This document shows, piece by piece, positions 23,654 to 34,707 of a stretch of 64,000 nucleotides of DNA. Origin of the DNA: Carettochelys insculpta. Its lineage: Eukaryota; Chordata; Testudines; Carettochelyidae. Location: contig NC_134147.1 of NCBI RefSeq assembly GCF_033958435.1, forward strand, positions 46,680,001 to 46,744,000, given 5' to 3'. Made by a program: the position numbers and the translations under genes. Positions within the stretch are counted from its first letter, which is position 1. Each line of letters begins with the position of its first letter. The notes under the pieces were generated by a model. It saw nothing but the letters and a program-made list of their open reading frames with translations. It was not told the DNA's origin and did no database searches.

Positions 23654-25902
23654 ATGTCCTCTTCAGGATTCAAAAAGTGTGAGTCGTGCCGCGAAGCTAT
23701 GCCAGCCTCTGATGGGCATAGTCAATGCATTAGGTGCCTGGGGGAATCACACGTTACCCAGAAATGCTTCTTTTGTGCAAAGCTCACAGCCAGAGCCAGA
23801 AAAGACAGAGAAATGCGGCTGAAAATGCTGCTGTTTGATAAGGCCCTCCAGCCAGACGTGCCGGAGAAGCCTCAATCGGAGGGACCCACAGGGCTCCATA
23901 AAAGGAAGGCGGCGTCCCTCACCCCCTCGGTGCAGAAACAGAGGAAGCTCTCTCCAATCTGATCCCTGCCGGCGGCCACAGCGAGCGGGACGGGCGTAGC
24001 ACACAGCCCCCAGCCGCACTCACAAACAAGCGGCAGCACGGCAGCACACGTGGCAGAGGCTGAGTCTCCGATTACTAAGCAGCCGGCATGCACAGCCTTC
24101 AGAGTGGCGGCCAGGCAAGCACCGGAACCAGCGGCACCGCCGCAAGCGGCACAGACCCCCGCGGTGCCAATGGTGCAGGGCCAACAGACACTCAGCCTGC
24201 AGGCACCGGAGGAGGCCATCCGCGCGGCACCGCAGATAAGCATGCCGAGCGTGGCGCTGACAGCGGGGCTGAGATCCCTGGCACAGGAAGGGGCGGAGCC
24301 AGCCCTGCAGGGGAGGGGAAAGGCAGCAGCAAAAATCCAGCACTGCAGCCCTTCTCTGGGCAGGGCTGCAGGGCTGCTCTCAACAAGCCCTCCCGTTATG
24401 CTGCGAACACCAACCAGGAGACATGGGTCTCCCCCAGCCTACCCAGAGCCTCCTTCTCCGTTCCTCCAACCAGCGTCACCATGGCTCGGGCCACCCTCGC
24501 CCTTTCTGGGATTTGGCCCCCTGGAGTGCTATCACAAACCAGTTTCACCATTGTCTCAGTCATCCAGATGATCTCGCTCCCCCAGACGTTGGGGGTATGC
24601 ACCTCAAGAGTGGTCCAGGTCTCCATCCCAGGAGCCATGCCCGTGCTGCCACGGTCGTCCTTATCACCCTGGGCATAGACACCACAGGCATACACCCAGG
24701 GGCAGGTCCCCCTCAACCATCCAGTATCCCCGCAGGCACTCACGGACGGGGACAGAAACACAGTTGTCTCGGGGGAGTTGATTTTGGAACCCCGAGATTT
24801 TCCTTCGCAAGCCTCCAGTGAGAGGGTGTACCACCGACAGCAGGACCCTGAGAGTTCAAGGGAGGTCTACCCTAGTGGTTCCTCCTTGTCCTCCCCCGAC
24901 GAGGCTACGGCCCCCAGGGATGTTGCCCCCCCGGACGACCTCAAACAGTATCAGGAGCTGTTTAAAAGGGTGGCTTTTACACAAGGCATCCAAACAACAG
25001 AGGTGCAGGAGAAGCACCACAAGCTCCTCAAAAACCTGAGGCCTCCGGCCTCGTCCAAAATCGCTATCCTGCTCGATGAAGCAATCATGGAGTCTGCTAC
25101 CACCATATGGCAGACCCCGGCTTCCGCTCCACCTATAAACAAGAGAGCGGATAAGAAATTCTTCGTCCCGGTGAAGGGCATGGAGTTCCTGTTTAGTCAC
25201 CCACAACCAAATTCACTGGTGGTAGAATCGTCTCAGCAGAGATCGAAGACTTCCCAGTACAAAGCGGGGGGAACAGACAGAGATGCCAAGACGCTAGAGT
25301 TATTCGGCAGAAAGGTATACTCCTCCTCCACCCTGCTGCTGAGAATGGCAAAATATGCAGCGCATCTAGCGAACCACAATTTCGACAATTACTCCAGGCT
25401 TACTTCTCTCATGGATTCACTTCCAGAAGATAAGAAGCCGGTGCTGAAGGCCATCGTGCAAGAGGGCTATGCAGCTTCGAGGACAGGAGTCCAGATCGCC
25501 CTGGACATAGCGGACACGGCAGCACGCTCAACGGCTACGGCAGTGGTCATGTGCAGGGAATCCTGGCTTCAGACATTGGGTATCCCGAGAGATCTGCAGG
25601 CAAAAATTGTCGATCTCCCTTTTGACACGCAGAAGTTGTTTGCAGAGTCAACTGATTCGGTCCTTCATTCCAGTAAAGACTCAAGAGCTACACTCAGAAC
25701 CCTGGGTATTTATACCCCTCCATACAGAAAGAAAAAGTATTACCCTCAACAAAGGCGATACCCGTACCAACCTCAGCGTGCTCAGTACCAACGGGGCTAC
25801 GACCAAGGGCGGCATCAACAGCAACAACAGTATAGAACTCCTAGGCGACGTTCCCAACAGGGCCATGCATCCTCAAGGCAGGCCCAAAGGCAACAAGTTT
25901 GA
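23654..25902 (+). pseudogene. DIRS gag-like ORF, copy A (disrupted)
   Basis: The structural-protein-like first ORF of the element. The ATG at 23654 starts MSSSGFKKCESC with a Cys/His cluster C9-x2-C12, C25-x2-C28-x4-H33-x4-C38-x2-C41, likely zinc-binding. A proline/alanine-rich linker follows, then PEPPSPFLQPASPWLGPPSPFLGF, a Cys-Pro-Cys-Cys-His cluster (CPCCHGRPYHPGHRHH), and a conserved C-terminal half read at 24778-25902 (LKQYQELFKRVAF ... YAASRTGVQIALD ... YTPPYRKKKYYPQQRR). Defects: TGA at 23960-23962 and at 24569-24571, each where another copy has CGA, and a 1-nt deletion near 24772 that moves the frame. The 374-codon C-terminal part is open. The tail overlaps the RT frame. Confidence 0.8.
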
Positions 25903-27844
25903 CGGACAGGTCGAGGGCTGCACTATTACTACCATCGCGCAATGTCATCCACAATTAATGTTCCATCATCGCCTCCGACCGTTCCACTCACAATGGCAAA
26001 AGATCACCACAGACAAATGGGTACTGGAGATCATAGCCACGGGTTACGTGATCCCCTTTCAGTCGCTCCCAATGCCAAGACCTCCGCCCAGGCCTCATCT
26101 CAGGGATGCCTCCCACGAGGCGAAACTCAAGCACGAGGTGGACCACCTTATGCTTATAGGGGCGGTGGAAAGAGTGCCGGAGCGACTCCAGGGGAAAGGG
26201 TTTTTATTCATGATACTTCCTCACAGAGAAGAAAACAGGAGGCTGGAGGCCCATCTTAGATCTTCGAGGCCTCAACCGGTACTTGCGCAAACAACATTTT
26301 CGGATGATCACAGTCGCCTCTATACTCACGGCACTGGACGATGGAGATTGGTTTGCAGCCCTCGACTTACAAGATGCGTATTTTCATATAACGATCCACC
26401 CGGCACACAGACGTTTTCTCCGGTTTATGGTCGGCAAAGAACATTTCCAATACAAGGTTCTTCCGTTCGGCCTCTCCTCGGCCCCCAGAGTCTTTACCAA
26501 GACCCTGGCAGTGGTGTCAGCTTACCTGCACAGACAGGGGGTATTCATATTCCCATATCTGGATGACTGCCTACTGAAAGGGGCCTCGAAGGCAGAGGTA
26601 CTACGCATGATACGCGTAACAGCAAACAGGTTTTCTTCGCTGGGCCTGGTCATCAACCTTGCAAAGTCAAAGATCGACCCCACACAAGACATAGAGTTCA
26701 TAGGGGCATGCATAAACTCTGTCACAGCAAGGGTTTATCTACCCTACGCTCGCTTTCTCGCCATCGGCTCCCTCGTGCAAGTCATTACATACAGCCCCAC
26801 GGTGCTGGTTTTAATGTGCTTGCAGCTGCTAGGCCACATGGCAGCGGCAATGTTCGTGGTACAGAACACCAGATTGCATATGCGCAACCTGCAACATTGG
26901 CCGGCGAGCGTCTACAAGCCGGCATCCCACACCGTCTACAGGGTGGTGTCGCCCATGACAGAGGTGTGCAGATCCCTACAATGGTGGGTAAACCCCAAGA
27001 ACATGCTAACAGGGGTACCCTTTCACCAACCACAAATCTCTATTTTTCTCACTACCAACGCCTCCCACATCGGGTGGGGAGCACACATTAGCGAAAAGGT
27101 GACGCAAGGACTGTGGTCCCCTACGGAACAGTCACTGCACATAAATATACTGGAGCTCAGATCAGTGTTCAACGCCTGCAAACACTTTCGAGACCACATA
27201 CAAGGCAAAGTAGTTGGGATCAATACAGACAATACCTCCACCATGTTTTATATAAATCGACAAGGAGGAGCTCGATCCCGTGCCTTATGTGTGGAAGCAG
27301 TCCGGCTGTGGAACTGGTGCATCGCCAACAATATAACGTTGAAAGCCTCATACTTACCAGGTGTTCACAACGTGAAGGCAGACCAGCTGAGCAGGCGCTT
27401 CGCACTCACACATGAGTGGCAGATCCGCTCCGATCTGCTACGACCGATCTTTCACGCATGGGGGTTTCCCCAGATAGACCTGTTTGCCACTTAACACAAC
27501 AAGAAGTGCCCCAGTACTGCTCCAGGGCAGGACTGGGGCGGGGGTCCTTGGGGGACGCATTCGTGATTTCGTGGAAGGGCCCCCTGCTTTACGCGTTTCC
27601 CCCCACAGTGCTCATCCACAAGGTCTTGCAGAAAGCCAAGAGGGAGAGAGCCCGCATGATCCTAGTAGTCCCAACATGGAATCGACAGCAATGGTTTCCC
27701 TTGCTTCTGCGCATGTCGGACCGCCCAGCGCTTCCCCTTCCGGTGGTGCCGGACCTGCTTACGCAGGCCCAGGGGTCCATAGTGCACCCACACCCCCGAG
27801 GCCTGCGCCTACAAGCATGGTTAATCCATGGCTCAGCTCCCTAG
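25607..27844 (+). pseudogene. DIRS RT/RNase H/MT-like ORF, copy A (disrupted)
   Basis: The polymerase frame overlaps gag by about 300 bases in another frame. The N-terminal part (25607-26230) is open to GKGF, where an extra T near 26200 shifts the frame. The reverse transcriptase and RNase H then read open at 26283-27494 with LDLQDAYFHI, YLDD (FPYLDDCLLKG), a TNAS where the RNase H TDAS is expected, ELRSVF and INTDNTSTM. A TAA at 27492-27494 replaces the CAA/CAG of other copies right after PQIDLFAT, and a 1-nt deletion just downstream shifts the methyltransferase-like tail to the frame ending at 27844. The RNase H Asp to Asn change and these breaks make it a pseudogene. An in-frame ATG exists at 25958. 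Confidence 0.85.
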
Positions 27845-28872
27845 AGAGTACATGTACGGAGGGAGTACAACAAGTCCTGGAGAGTAGCCGAAGGACCTCC
27901 ACCAGGAAGACCTACAAGCAGAAATGGACTCGATTCACTGCATGGTGTTCTACCAAGCAATTAGCAGCCCTTGATGTGCCTATATCTGTAATACGAGAAT
28001 ACTTACTGGACCTCAAGAGAGGAGGGCTCTCCCTATCCTCGTTGAAGGTCCACCTCCCCGCTATATCGGCTTTTCGGCATGAAGAGGAAGGGCCCACGGT
28101 GTTTGCCCATCCTATTGTTACCAGGTTCCTGAAGGGGCTGGTAAACCTGTACCTCCCTCGGAAACTGCTTCCACCATCGTGGAGCTTGGACCTGGTGCTC
28201 AGCACGCTAACGGGACCACCGTTTGAACCCTTAGCCACAGTTTCCCTCCGTCTCCTTACGATAAAGACAACCTTCCTTTTTGCAATCACGTCAGCTCGCA
28301 GGGTGAGTGAGCTCACAGCAGTGATGGCAACGCCACCCTGCACAGTATTCTCAAAGGAGGCGGTAACCTTAAGATTGCACCCAGTCTTTGTTCCAAAAGT
28401 TTCTTTGGAGTTCCATCTTAATGAACCAATAGTTTTACCCTCGTTTTACCCGAAGCCTCACAGCTCCAGCAAGGAGGCATGCCTGCATCTCCTGGATGTG
28501 AGGCGGGCGTTGGCCTTCTACATAGACAGGACTAAGTCTTTCCAGAAAATGGACAGACTCGTAGTCTCTCTCGCTCCCAGGTCAAAAGGAGAGGGTCTCT
28601 CTTCACAGAGAATCTCGAAGCACATTGTATCCTGCATAAAGATGTGCTACGAACTTCGGAAAACCCCTTTACTGGCCCCGCCTAGGGCTCACTCCACTAG
28701 GGCGGTGGCGGCATCAACAGCCTTTTTCAAGGGCATCGCGCTAAAAGACATCTGCAGAGCGGCGACCTGGTCATCCTATGACACCTTCGCCAAGCATTAT
28801 GCCCTACACCGGATATTCCAAGAGGATACCCGCCTCTTGACAGCGGTCCTTTCGGGGGCAAGCTGCACATAA
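27817..28872 (+). CDS. DIRS tyrosine recombinase, copy A (intact frame)
   Basis: A 351-residue tyrosine recombinase of the DIRS type, the integrase of the element, which joins the circular DNA intermediate to the chromosome by a site-specific recombination reaction. ATG at 27817 (MVNPWLSS) is chosen because copy D also has it and an N-terminal core-binding domain begins soon after (TSTRKTYKQKWTRFTAWC). Catalytic residues visible: R161/R162 in SARRVSEL, H292-x-x-R295 in AHSTRAVA, W318 and the presumed nucleophile Y328 in WSSYDTFAKHYAL. The frame stays open upstream to 27484. It overlaps the end of the RT frame by 28 bases in a different frame, so it may be translated from a separate or bicistronic message. 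No stop or shift is seen, unlike in copies B-D. Confidence 0.9.
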   Translation: MVNPWLSSLESTCTEGVQQVLESSRRTSTRKTYKQKWTRFTAWCSTKQLAALDVPISVIREYLLDLKRGGLSLSSLKVHLPAISAFRHEEEGPTVFAHPIVTRFLKGLVNLYLPRKLLPPSWSLDLVLSTLTGPPFEPLATVSLRLLTIKTTFLFAITSARRVSELTAVMATPPCTVFSKEAVTLRLHPVFVPKVSLEFHLNEPIVLPSFYPKPHSSSKEACLHLLDVRRALAFYIDRTKSFQKMDRLVVSLAPRSKGEGLSSQRISKHIVSCIKMCYELRKTPLLAPPRAHSTRAVAASTAFFKGIALKDICRAATWSSYDTFAKHYALHRIFQEDTRLLTAVLSGASCT

Positions 28873-28914
28873 ACCGATTACCCACCTCTTTTCTTGGGTT
28901 ACTGCTGGCTAGTC

Positions 28915-29013
28915 ACCTATCGTGGAGCACCCACGGGGACACTCGAGGAAGAAAGAGAAGTTACTCACCGTAGTAATGATGGTTCTTTGAGATGTGTCCC
29001 CGTGGGTGCTCCA
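28915..29013 (+). repeat. internal complementary region, copy A
   Basis: 28915-28953 is an exact 39-base reverse complement of 23196-23234, including private variants (cctcgag and cgatagg) that the right ITR lacks. 28951-29013 is the reverse complement of the extreme right end (about 29219-29282) with few changes. This side-by-side layout of both termini is diagnostic for DIRS elements and serves to template the ends of the linear RNA. Confidence 0.93.
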
Positions 29014-29084
29014 CCACCCGCCCATCCTCCCCACTTCGGATCTCTGTTTAGTGTTTTTCAGGAGCATCCGAGGCAGTTGGTCAA

Positions 29085-29250
29085 GGAACTGGCGGGGACC
29101 GGATCGCGCATGTGGCCGGGAGCGCGCAAGGGAGTGGTGCGTGCCGGCGCATGCGCGGTCCGGCAGAAACTGCTGGAAAGATCCGATCTGCGGCGCCGGG
29201 GCAAGCCCGACACCTATTGTGGAGCACCCACGGGGACTCATCTCGAAGAA
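29085..29250 (-). repeat. right inverted terminal repeat, copy A
   Basis: Inverted partner of 23196-23362, followed by about 32 bases unique to the right end (accatcattactacggtg...). Contains GCGCATGCGC at 29147-29156. Confidence 0.9.
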
Positions 29251-29282
29251 CCATCATTACTACGGTGAGTAACTTCTCTTTC

Positions 29283-31610
29283 TGTCTTTGAATTAGTGTT
29301 TATGTGTAACGTGTTTATACTCCATTTTGAATATTTAGCTCTAGAAAAATCTCTGTATTAATATTTAGATCAGAAAATTAATTGTACTATCAGCAATTCT
29401 CTTCATCTTAAATAGTAATGAGGTAAACAAATGGTTTAGAGTAATTTTATTGCCCTTTTTCAACAATGCATTTAGTTTATTGAAATATTTTGCAATTATT
29501 CATCTCAGTGTTTAAAGATTGCCTGTTTATGTTTAAATTTTGGTGTTTGTAATATGTTTATACGGAATTAAGGGCACATAAAAGTTTAAATCTATGTTCT
29601 AAATAGTTCAATAAGAAAGCCTTTTAAAAATATATACAAGTACTTAAATTATGATGTATATTCAAGTAAAAGTGACACTTTTACTCACTGTACCTTTCCC
29701 CAGAGAAGACAATGAATTTACTGAGGAAAATAAACATCAACAGAAAAAGTCAAAGTTTGAGGTAGACATGGTGGGTGATGTAGTCTTGTTCAGCCCCACA
29801 GAACTCTTCTTCAGTTCTGAGGAACATACTGTCAGAACATGTTTCTGATATGCAGCCATTAATGAGAAGGCTGTGTTGACACAGAGATAAAAGTCAGTAC
29901 ATGTGAATGCTTTTTCTTGGCACTTTTACCAACAAAATACATCCACCCCACAATGATCAGGTTTTGCTTTCTCAGGAGAGTGTTTCTGCTGGCAAAGTTG
30001 CATTCATATGTGCGCTTGATGTGACAAAACCTTGTTTATGGGTAGTTTTTTTAAAACACGCTTGAATGATAAAAGTTTTTTGTTGAGTAAGTACAGGTGT
30101 AGGCCGCCTCAGTGTCACAGCCAAATACAAAGTATAACAGGTTCAGATAGTCCATCTCCAGTTAGCAGGACGTGAAGGGAAAGAAGATATATACACTGTG
30201 CCACTAAGTACAAAAACAAAAGTTTTTGGACTGAGAAAAGTAGATAAAGTTGCATATAACATAAAGTGTCTTACTTGCCACTTGGTGAGTCAGACTTGAA
30301 AGAAAGAGAAGACGCACACATACACACATACATGCGTATGTATCTTGGCACTAACACAGACGGATTGCCAAGCAAATTTAAAATAACCATCAAAAGCTGG
30401 CAGCCCACATAATTCAAAGCAAAAGAGGGAAAAAGGAATGAAACAGCTCAATGTCCTCTTGTCTTAAAGGTGTCATAAACTCTCAATCATTCAATCCGTC
30501 CCCAGAGTCACTCTACCAGTTTTCTTCCTTTGCATCAATACACAGCATGCTGCTTCTCTTACCAAGAAGATATATATCTTAAAAACCTTACACAAATATT
30601 ATTGGCTGGTTAAGTAAAATAAATTTCAGGGTGACACTTTGCAAGACTTTTCTTTGTACAGCAAACTCCTGCCTTCTTTCTTGAGTGGTGCGGTAAAGGT
30701 GAAATATATCTGTAACATTGAAGTTTTTCCCCTTCCTCTTAACGTTCTTTCCTTATCATTTGATATGGACAAACACAACCCTTTTTAAATTCTCAGTTAT
30801 TCTACATAAGGACTGATAAATGGAGTCAGCCACTCGATCTGACCCAAAAAGTCTGACTAAAATTATGCCCTTGAAAATATCTTGAATTAGTTTTCAGGTA
30901 CAGTGTGGGTTCTCACAATATGTTGTTGGGCTATTTTCTTTTATAATTTTTATCGTAAAAATATGTTAATTATGTTGTTCATGTTTCATATGTTTTCCTA
31001 CTTTTGTGTCAATTTTTAAAATACATTTGGTAAAAAAGTAATATAAAGAGCACAGAGAAGAAATATTTGAAATTACCAGCAAGTCAAGCCTCCATCAAAC
31101 AATAAAGAGGTGTTTGAAAATATATATTTTATGAATACATATGGGATATCTTTTGAGTAATGTTTAGTTATAGTGAAAATAAATTTATTGGAAATGAATC
31201 ACTCAAAGTCCGCATAAGATTTCTCCTGAATAGTCTCTGAACTAGTTAGATTAAACTGTATTTTCATAAATATGATTAAATTATTTTCTGAAACTTGAGA
31301 ACACTTGTTTTTTCAGTCTCCCTTCACTGATCATGTAGAGAGCTGCTGTAACCACATTTACAGCACTTACTGTTGTGTTACTTTTAATAAGGATGTTATA
31401 GATTTTAGTCTGAATTCACCTGTCAGTTGTATGAAATTGAAAAAATTAAAAGTGTAAAAACATCAAAACAATTAATTTTTAAATACAATAGTGTATATAA
31501 CATTTTTGTCTCACTTTTGTATACTATAGGAGTTAAATTGAGTTATGGATAAAACACTATATAATTGTTTGAATGTAAAACAGAGCAGAATAACATAGTG
31601 CATCTATCTA
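29283..31610. other. AT-rich spacer between DIRS copies A and B
   Basis: No gene is supported. It includes a short CA/TA-rich run (about 30313-30345) and simple A/T tracts. The 65-codon frame at 29651-29848 has no domain. Confidence 0.5.
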
Positions 31611-31802
31611 TCATAGAACTGGAAGGGACCTTCAGAGGTCATCAAGTCCAGTCCCCTTCTCTCTCAGCAGGACCTATCACCATCCCTGACAGATTTTTTT
31701 TTTCTTAATCTGTTTGCCCTAGATCCCTAAATGGCCCCTCAAGGATTCAACTCACGACCCTAGGTTTAGGGTCAATGGTCAAACCACTGAGCTATTCCTC
31801 TC
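31611..31802 (-). mobile_element. tRNA-derived SINE with CR1-like tail, minus strand
   Basis: The + strand reads the CR1-type tail in complement (agaactggaagggacctt ... catcaagtccag) at the left, and the complement of the pol III head at the right (caaaccactgagctattcc, that is A box TAGCTCAGTGG). Same family as 8062-8254. A T-run near 31690 interrupts it. Confidence 0.85.
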
Positions 31803-32058
31803 TGTAGTCTACATCATTTGTGGACTGCCAGCATTGCATTCAGTAATAGGTATGTGAGGAGCCAAGTGTGATGAAGCAAAATATTAAAACTTTCAAAATA
31901 TACCTTAAATTTATAGACATGGCAAACTAACCTGTGAAGATTCTAAATTGTCCCTATGGGTCGTAAAGTACATATTTGATGTCATTTAAACAGATACCAG
32001 AGGTGGCACTGGCCATTTTTGTTCTGCTGGGAATCACCATCTTGATGAGAGCACAGAC
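31803..32058. other. left flank of DIRS copy B
   Basis: Unique AT-rich sequence with no features. Confidence 0.4.
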
Positions 32059-32223
32059 TTCTTCTTCGAGTGTCCCCGTGCGTGCTCCACATTAGGTGTC
32101 GGGCTCGCCCGGCGCCGCAGATCAGATCTTCCAAGCAGTTTCTGCCGGCCCGCGCATGCGCCGGTGCGCGCCGCTCCCTTGCGTGCTCCTGGCCACGTGC
32201 GTGATCCGGTCCCCGCCAGTTCC
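32059..32223 (+). repeat. left inverted terminal repeat, copy B
   Basis: Inverted partner of 37887-38051. Contains GCGCATGCGC at 32152-32161; the right-hand copy has GTGCATGCGC (37949-37958). Confidence 0.9.
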
Positions 32224-32548
32224 TCTTAACCGCCATCGGCTGCAGACGGAATCCGACTAGGCTACTGCCAAGTTAGCGTATTCAATGGTTTTTAGCTGTT
32301 TTCTTTAAAGTTTTCAAGTTCTTAGTCTATTGTTAAATTAGCCAGTTGTTATTTTCAAAAAAAAAACAAAAAAAAACAAGAAACAACAAGAGGGACGGAA
32401 TTCAGTCCGGTCCTAGTAACAAGCGGAGCACTGGAGGCCAGGAGCCTAGGGCCATTAGCCCTCCTGCCGCGGCAGGCTATCCGAGAGGGGGAAAACAGCA
32501 CAGAGAAGGTGCTAAGTACCCCATTAACAACTAAAAGACTCACCAACA

Positions 32549-34707
32549 ATGTCCTCTTCAGGATTCAAGAAATGTGTCTTGCCAAGAGGCAATGCCAGCG
32601 TCTGATGGGCACAGTCACTGTATAAGGTGCCTTGGGGAGTCCCATGTCACGCAGAAATGCTCCTTCTGTGCAAAATTAACAGCCAGAGCAAGGAAGGACA
32701 GGGAGATGCGGCTTAAAATGCTGCTATTCGACAAGGCCCTCCAGCCAGACGTGCCGGAGCGGCCGCAGCAGGAGGGACCCTCCGGGGCCCATAAAAGGAA
32801 AGCTGCCTCCCTCACCCCATCAGCGAAAAATGGAGGAAAGTCTCCCCAACCCGATCCCTGCCGGCAGCAACAGCGAGCGGGACGGGAGGAGCGCACAGCC
32901 CCCAGCCGCAGTAACAGCTGATCGGCGGCGGCACGGAGATCCACGTGGAGGCGGCTCAGCCTCCGATGATCAAACAGCCGCCCCGCACTGCAGGCAGGGC
33001 GGCGGCTAAACAAGCGGCGGTACCGGCGGCACCGCAGGCAGCGGCACCGACCCCGCGGCGTGGACGGGGCTGAGATCACCTGCACGTCAGGGGGCGGAGC
33101 CACCCCCTCAATGGAGGGGGAAGGCTGCACAGAAAACAAGGCACCGCAGCCCCTCTCCAGACAGGGCTGCAGAGTTGCTTTCTCTCAGCCCTCCGCTCAT
33201 GCTGCGGACTCCAACTAGAAGGCAGGGGTCCCCCCCCCCAGCCTACCCGGAGCCCCCGTCTCCATTTTTACAACCAGCCTCGCCCTGGCTGGGACCACCC
33301 TCACCCTTCTTGGGGTTTGAGCCGCTGGAGTACTATCACAAATCGCTCTCTCCAGTGTCCCATGTCTCTCGACGATCTTGCTCCCCCAGATGCAGGGGGT
33401 ACGCACCAAGGGAGTGGTCCAGGTCACCTTCCCAAGAACAGTGCCCATGCTGCCATGGTCATCCCTATCACGCAGGGCATAGACACCACCGGCATTCTAC
33501 CAGGGAAAGATCCCCACAGACGGTCCCGTATCCCCAAGGGCAATCGCGAACGGGGACAGAGACTCAAGTATCTCAGGGGGAACTGGTTATGGAACCCCGA
33601 GATTTTCCCTCGCAAGCTTCCAGCGAGCGGACGTACCATCACCAACAGGAACCGGAAGGGTCCAGAGAGGCGTATACTAGTGGTTCCTCGCTCTCCTCCC
33701 CGGACGAGGCTACGGCCCTGGGGGACGTCCATCCTCCGGACGATCTCAAACAGTTTCAAGAGCTGTTTAAGAGGGTGGCCTTCACGCAAGGCATCCAGAC
33801 AGCAGAGGTGCAAGAGAAACACCATAAGCTCCTCAAAAATCTCAGACCTCCGGCCTCCTCCAAAATAGCAATACCGCTTGACGAAGCAATCTTGGAGTCC
33901 GCCACTACGATATGGCAGACCCCTGCGACTATTCCGCCTGTCCACAAGAGAGCAGACAAGAAATACTTCGTGCCGGCGAAGGGCATGGAGTTCCTGTTCA
34001 GCCACCCACAACCAAATTCCTTGGTGGTAGAGTCGTCGCAACAAAGATCAAAGACATCTCAATTCAAGACAGGGGGAACAGACAAAGATGCCAAGAAGCT
34101 AGAGCTGTTCGGCAGAAAGGTCCACTCCTCCTCCACACTACTGTTGCGAATGGCAAATTACGCAGCGCATCTAGCGAACCACAATTTCGACAACTACACT
34201 AGGTTAACCTCCCTCATGGACTCGCTTCCAGAGGACAAGAAACCGGTGCTCAAGGCCATCGTGCAAGAAGGCTATGCGGCCTCGAGGACGGGAGTTCAGA
34301 TCGCCCTGGATGTTGCGGACACAGCAGCACGTTCCACAGCTACGGCAGTGGTGATGCGAAGGGAGTCCTGGCTCCAGACTTCGGGTATACCGAGGGATCT
34401 GCAGGCAAAGATCGTCGATCTTCCCTTCGACACGCAGAAGCTGTTTGCTGAATCAACTGACCCGGTCCTTCATTCCAGTAAAGATTCAAGAGCCACACTT
34501 AGGACCCTGGGGATTTACACCCCTCCATACAGAAAGAAAAAGTACTACCCTCAACAAAGACGGTACCGGTACCAGCCACAGCGTCCCCAGTACCACAGGG
34601 GTTACGAGCAAGGGCGACATCAACAGCACCAGCAGTACAGAACTCCCAGGCGATGTTCCCAACAGAGCTGTGCGTCCTCGGGGCAGGGCCAAAGGCCACA
34701 AGTTTGA
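32549..34707 (+). pseudogene. DIRS gag-like ORF, copy B (disrupted)
   Basis: ATG at 32549 begins MSSSGFKKC, then a 2-nt deletion just after the first cysteine codon shifts the frame; the continuation of the Cys/His cluster (CIRCLGESHVTQKCSFC) is read at 32574-32921. A further lost base near 32826 shifts again, and about 90 bases of the alanine/proline linker are deleted near 33055 compared with copy C. From 33175 to 34707 a 510-codon stretch is fully open and covers PEPPSPFLQPASPWLG, the CPCCHGHPYHAGHRHH cluster, the conserved C-terminal half and the YRKKKYYPQQRRYRYQ basic tail. It overlaps the RT frame at its 3' end. A useful reference for the uninterrupted C-terminal two thirds of this protein. 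Confidence 0.82.

Larger units (their letters stand above)
23196..29282 (+). mobile_element. DIRS-type tyrosine-recombinase retrotransposon, copy A
   Basis: A near-full-length element of 6.09 kb. Order: left ITR (23196-23362), A-rich tract (about 23476), gag frame, RT/RNase H/MT-like frame, tyrosine recombinase frame, ICR (28915-29013), right ITR (29085-29250) and a unique right terminus. The ends were fixed by matching the ICR to both termini: the ICR equals the reverse complement of the first 39 bases followed by that of the last approx. 60. No target-site duplication is seen, as expected for recombinase-mediated insertion. Its recombinase ORF is intact; gag and RT are broken. It groups with copy D by shared variants (for instance ATG at the recombinase start). 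Confidence 0.9.

Noticed and set aside
24050..24821. Multiple overlapping frames in DIRS gag on both strands
   Set aside because: Shadows of the GC-rich, proline/alanine-rich gag linker; only the frame aligned to copies B, C and D is real.
28915..29250. CRISPR-like or simple tandem array at the element ends
   Set aside because: The repeated gtggagcacccacgggg words are explained by the ICR and the right ITR in inverted relation.
23196..29282. Endogenous retrovirus or LTR retrotransposon
   Set aside because: No LTRs, primer-binding site, protease or DDE integrase; inverted ends, an ICR and a tyrosine recombinase define a DIRS element.
23196..29290. Target-site duplication around DIRS copy A
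   Set aside because: Flanks ccctgc and gtcttt do not match; apparent ct/tct matches are part of the end overlap.
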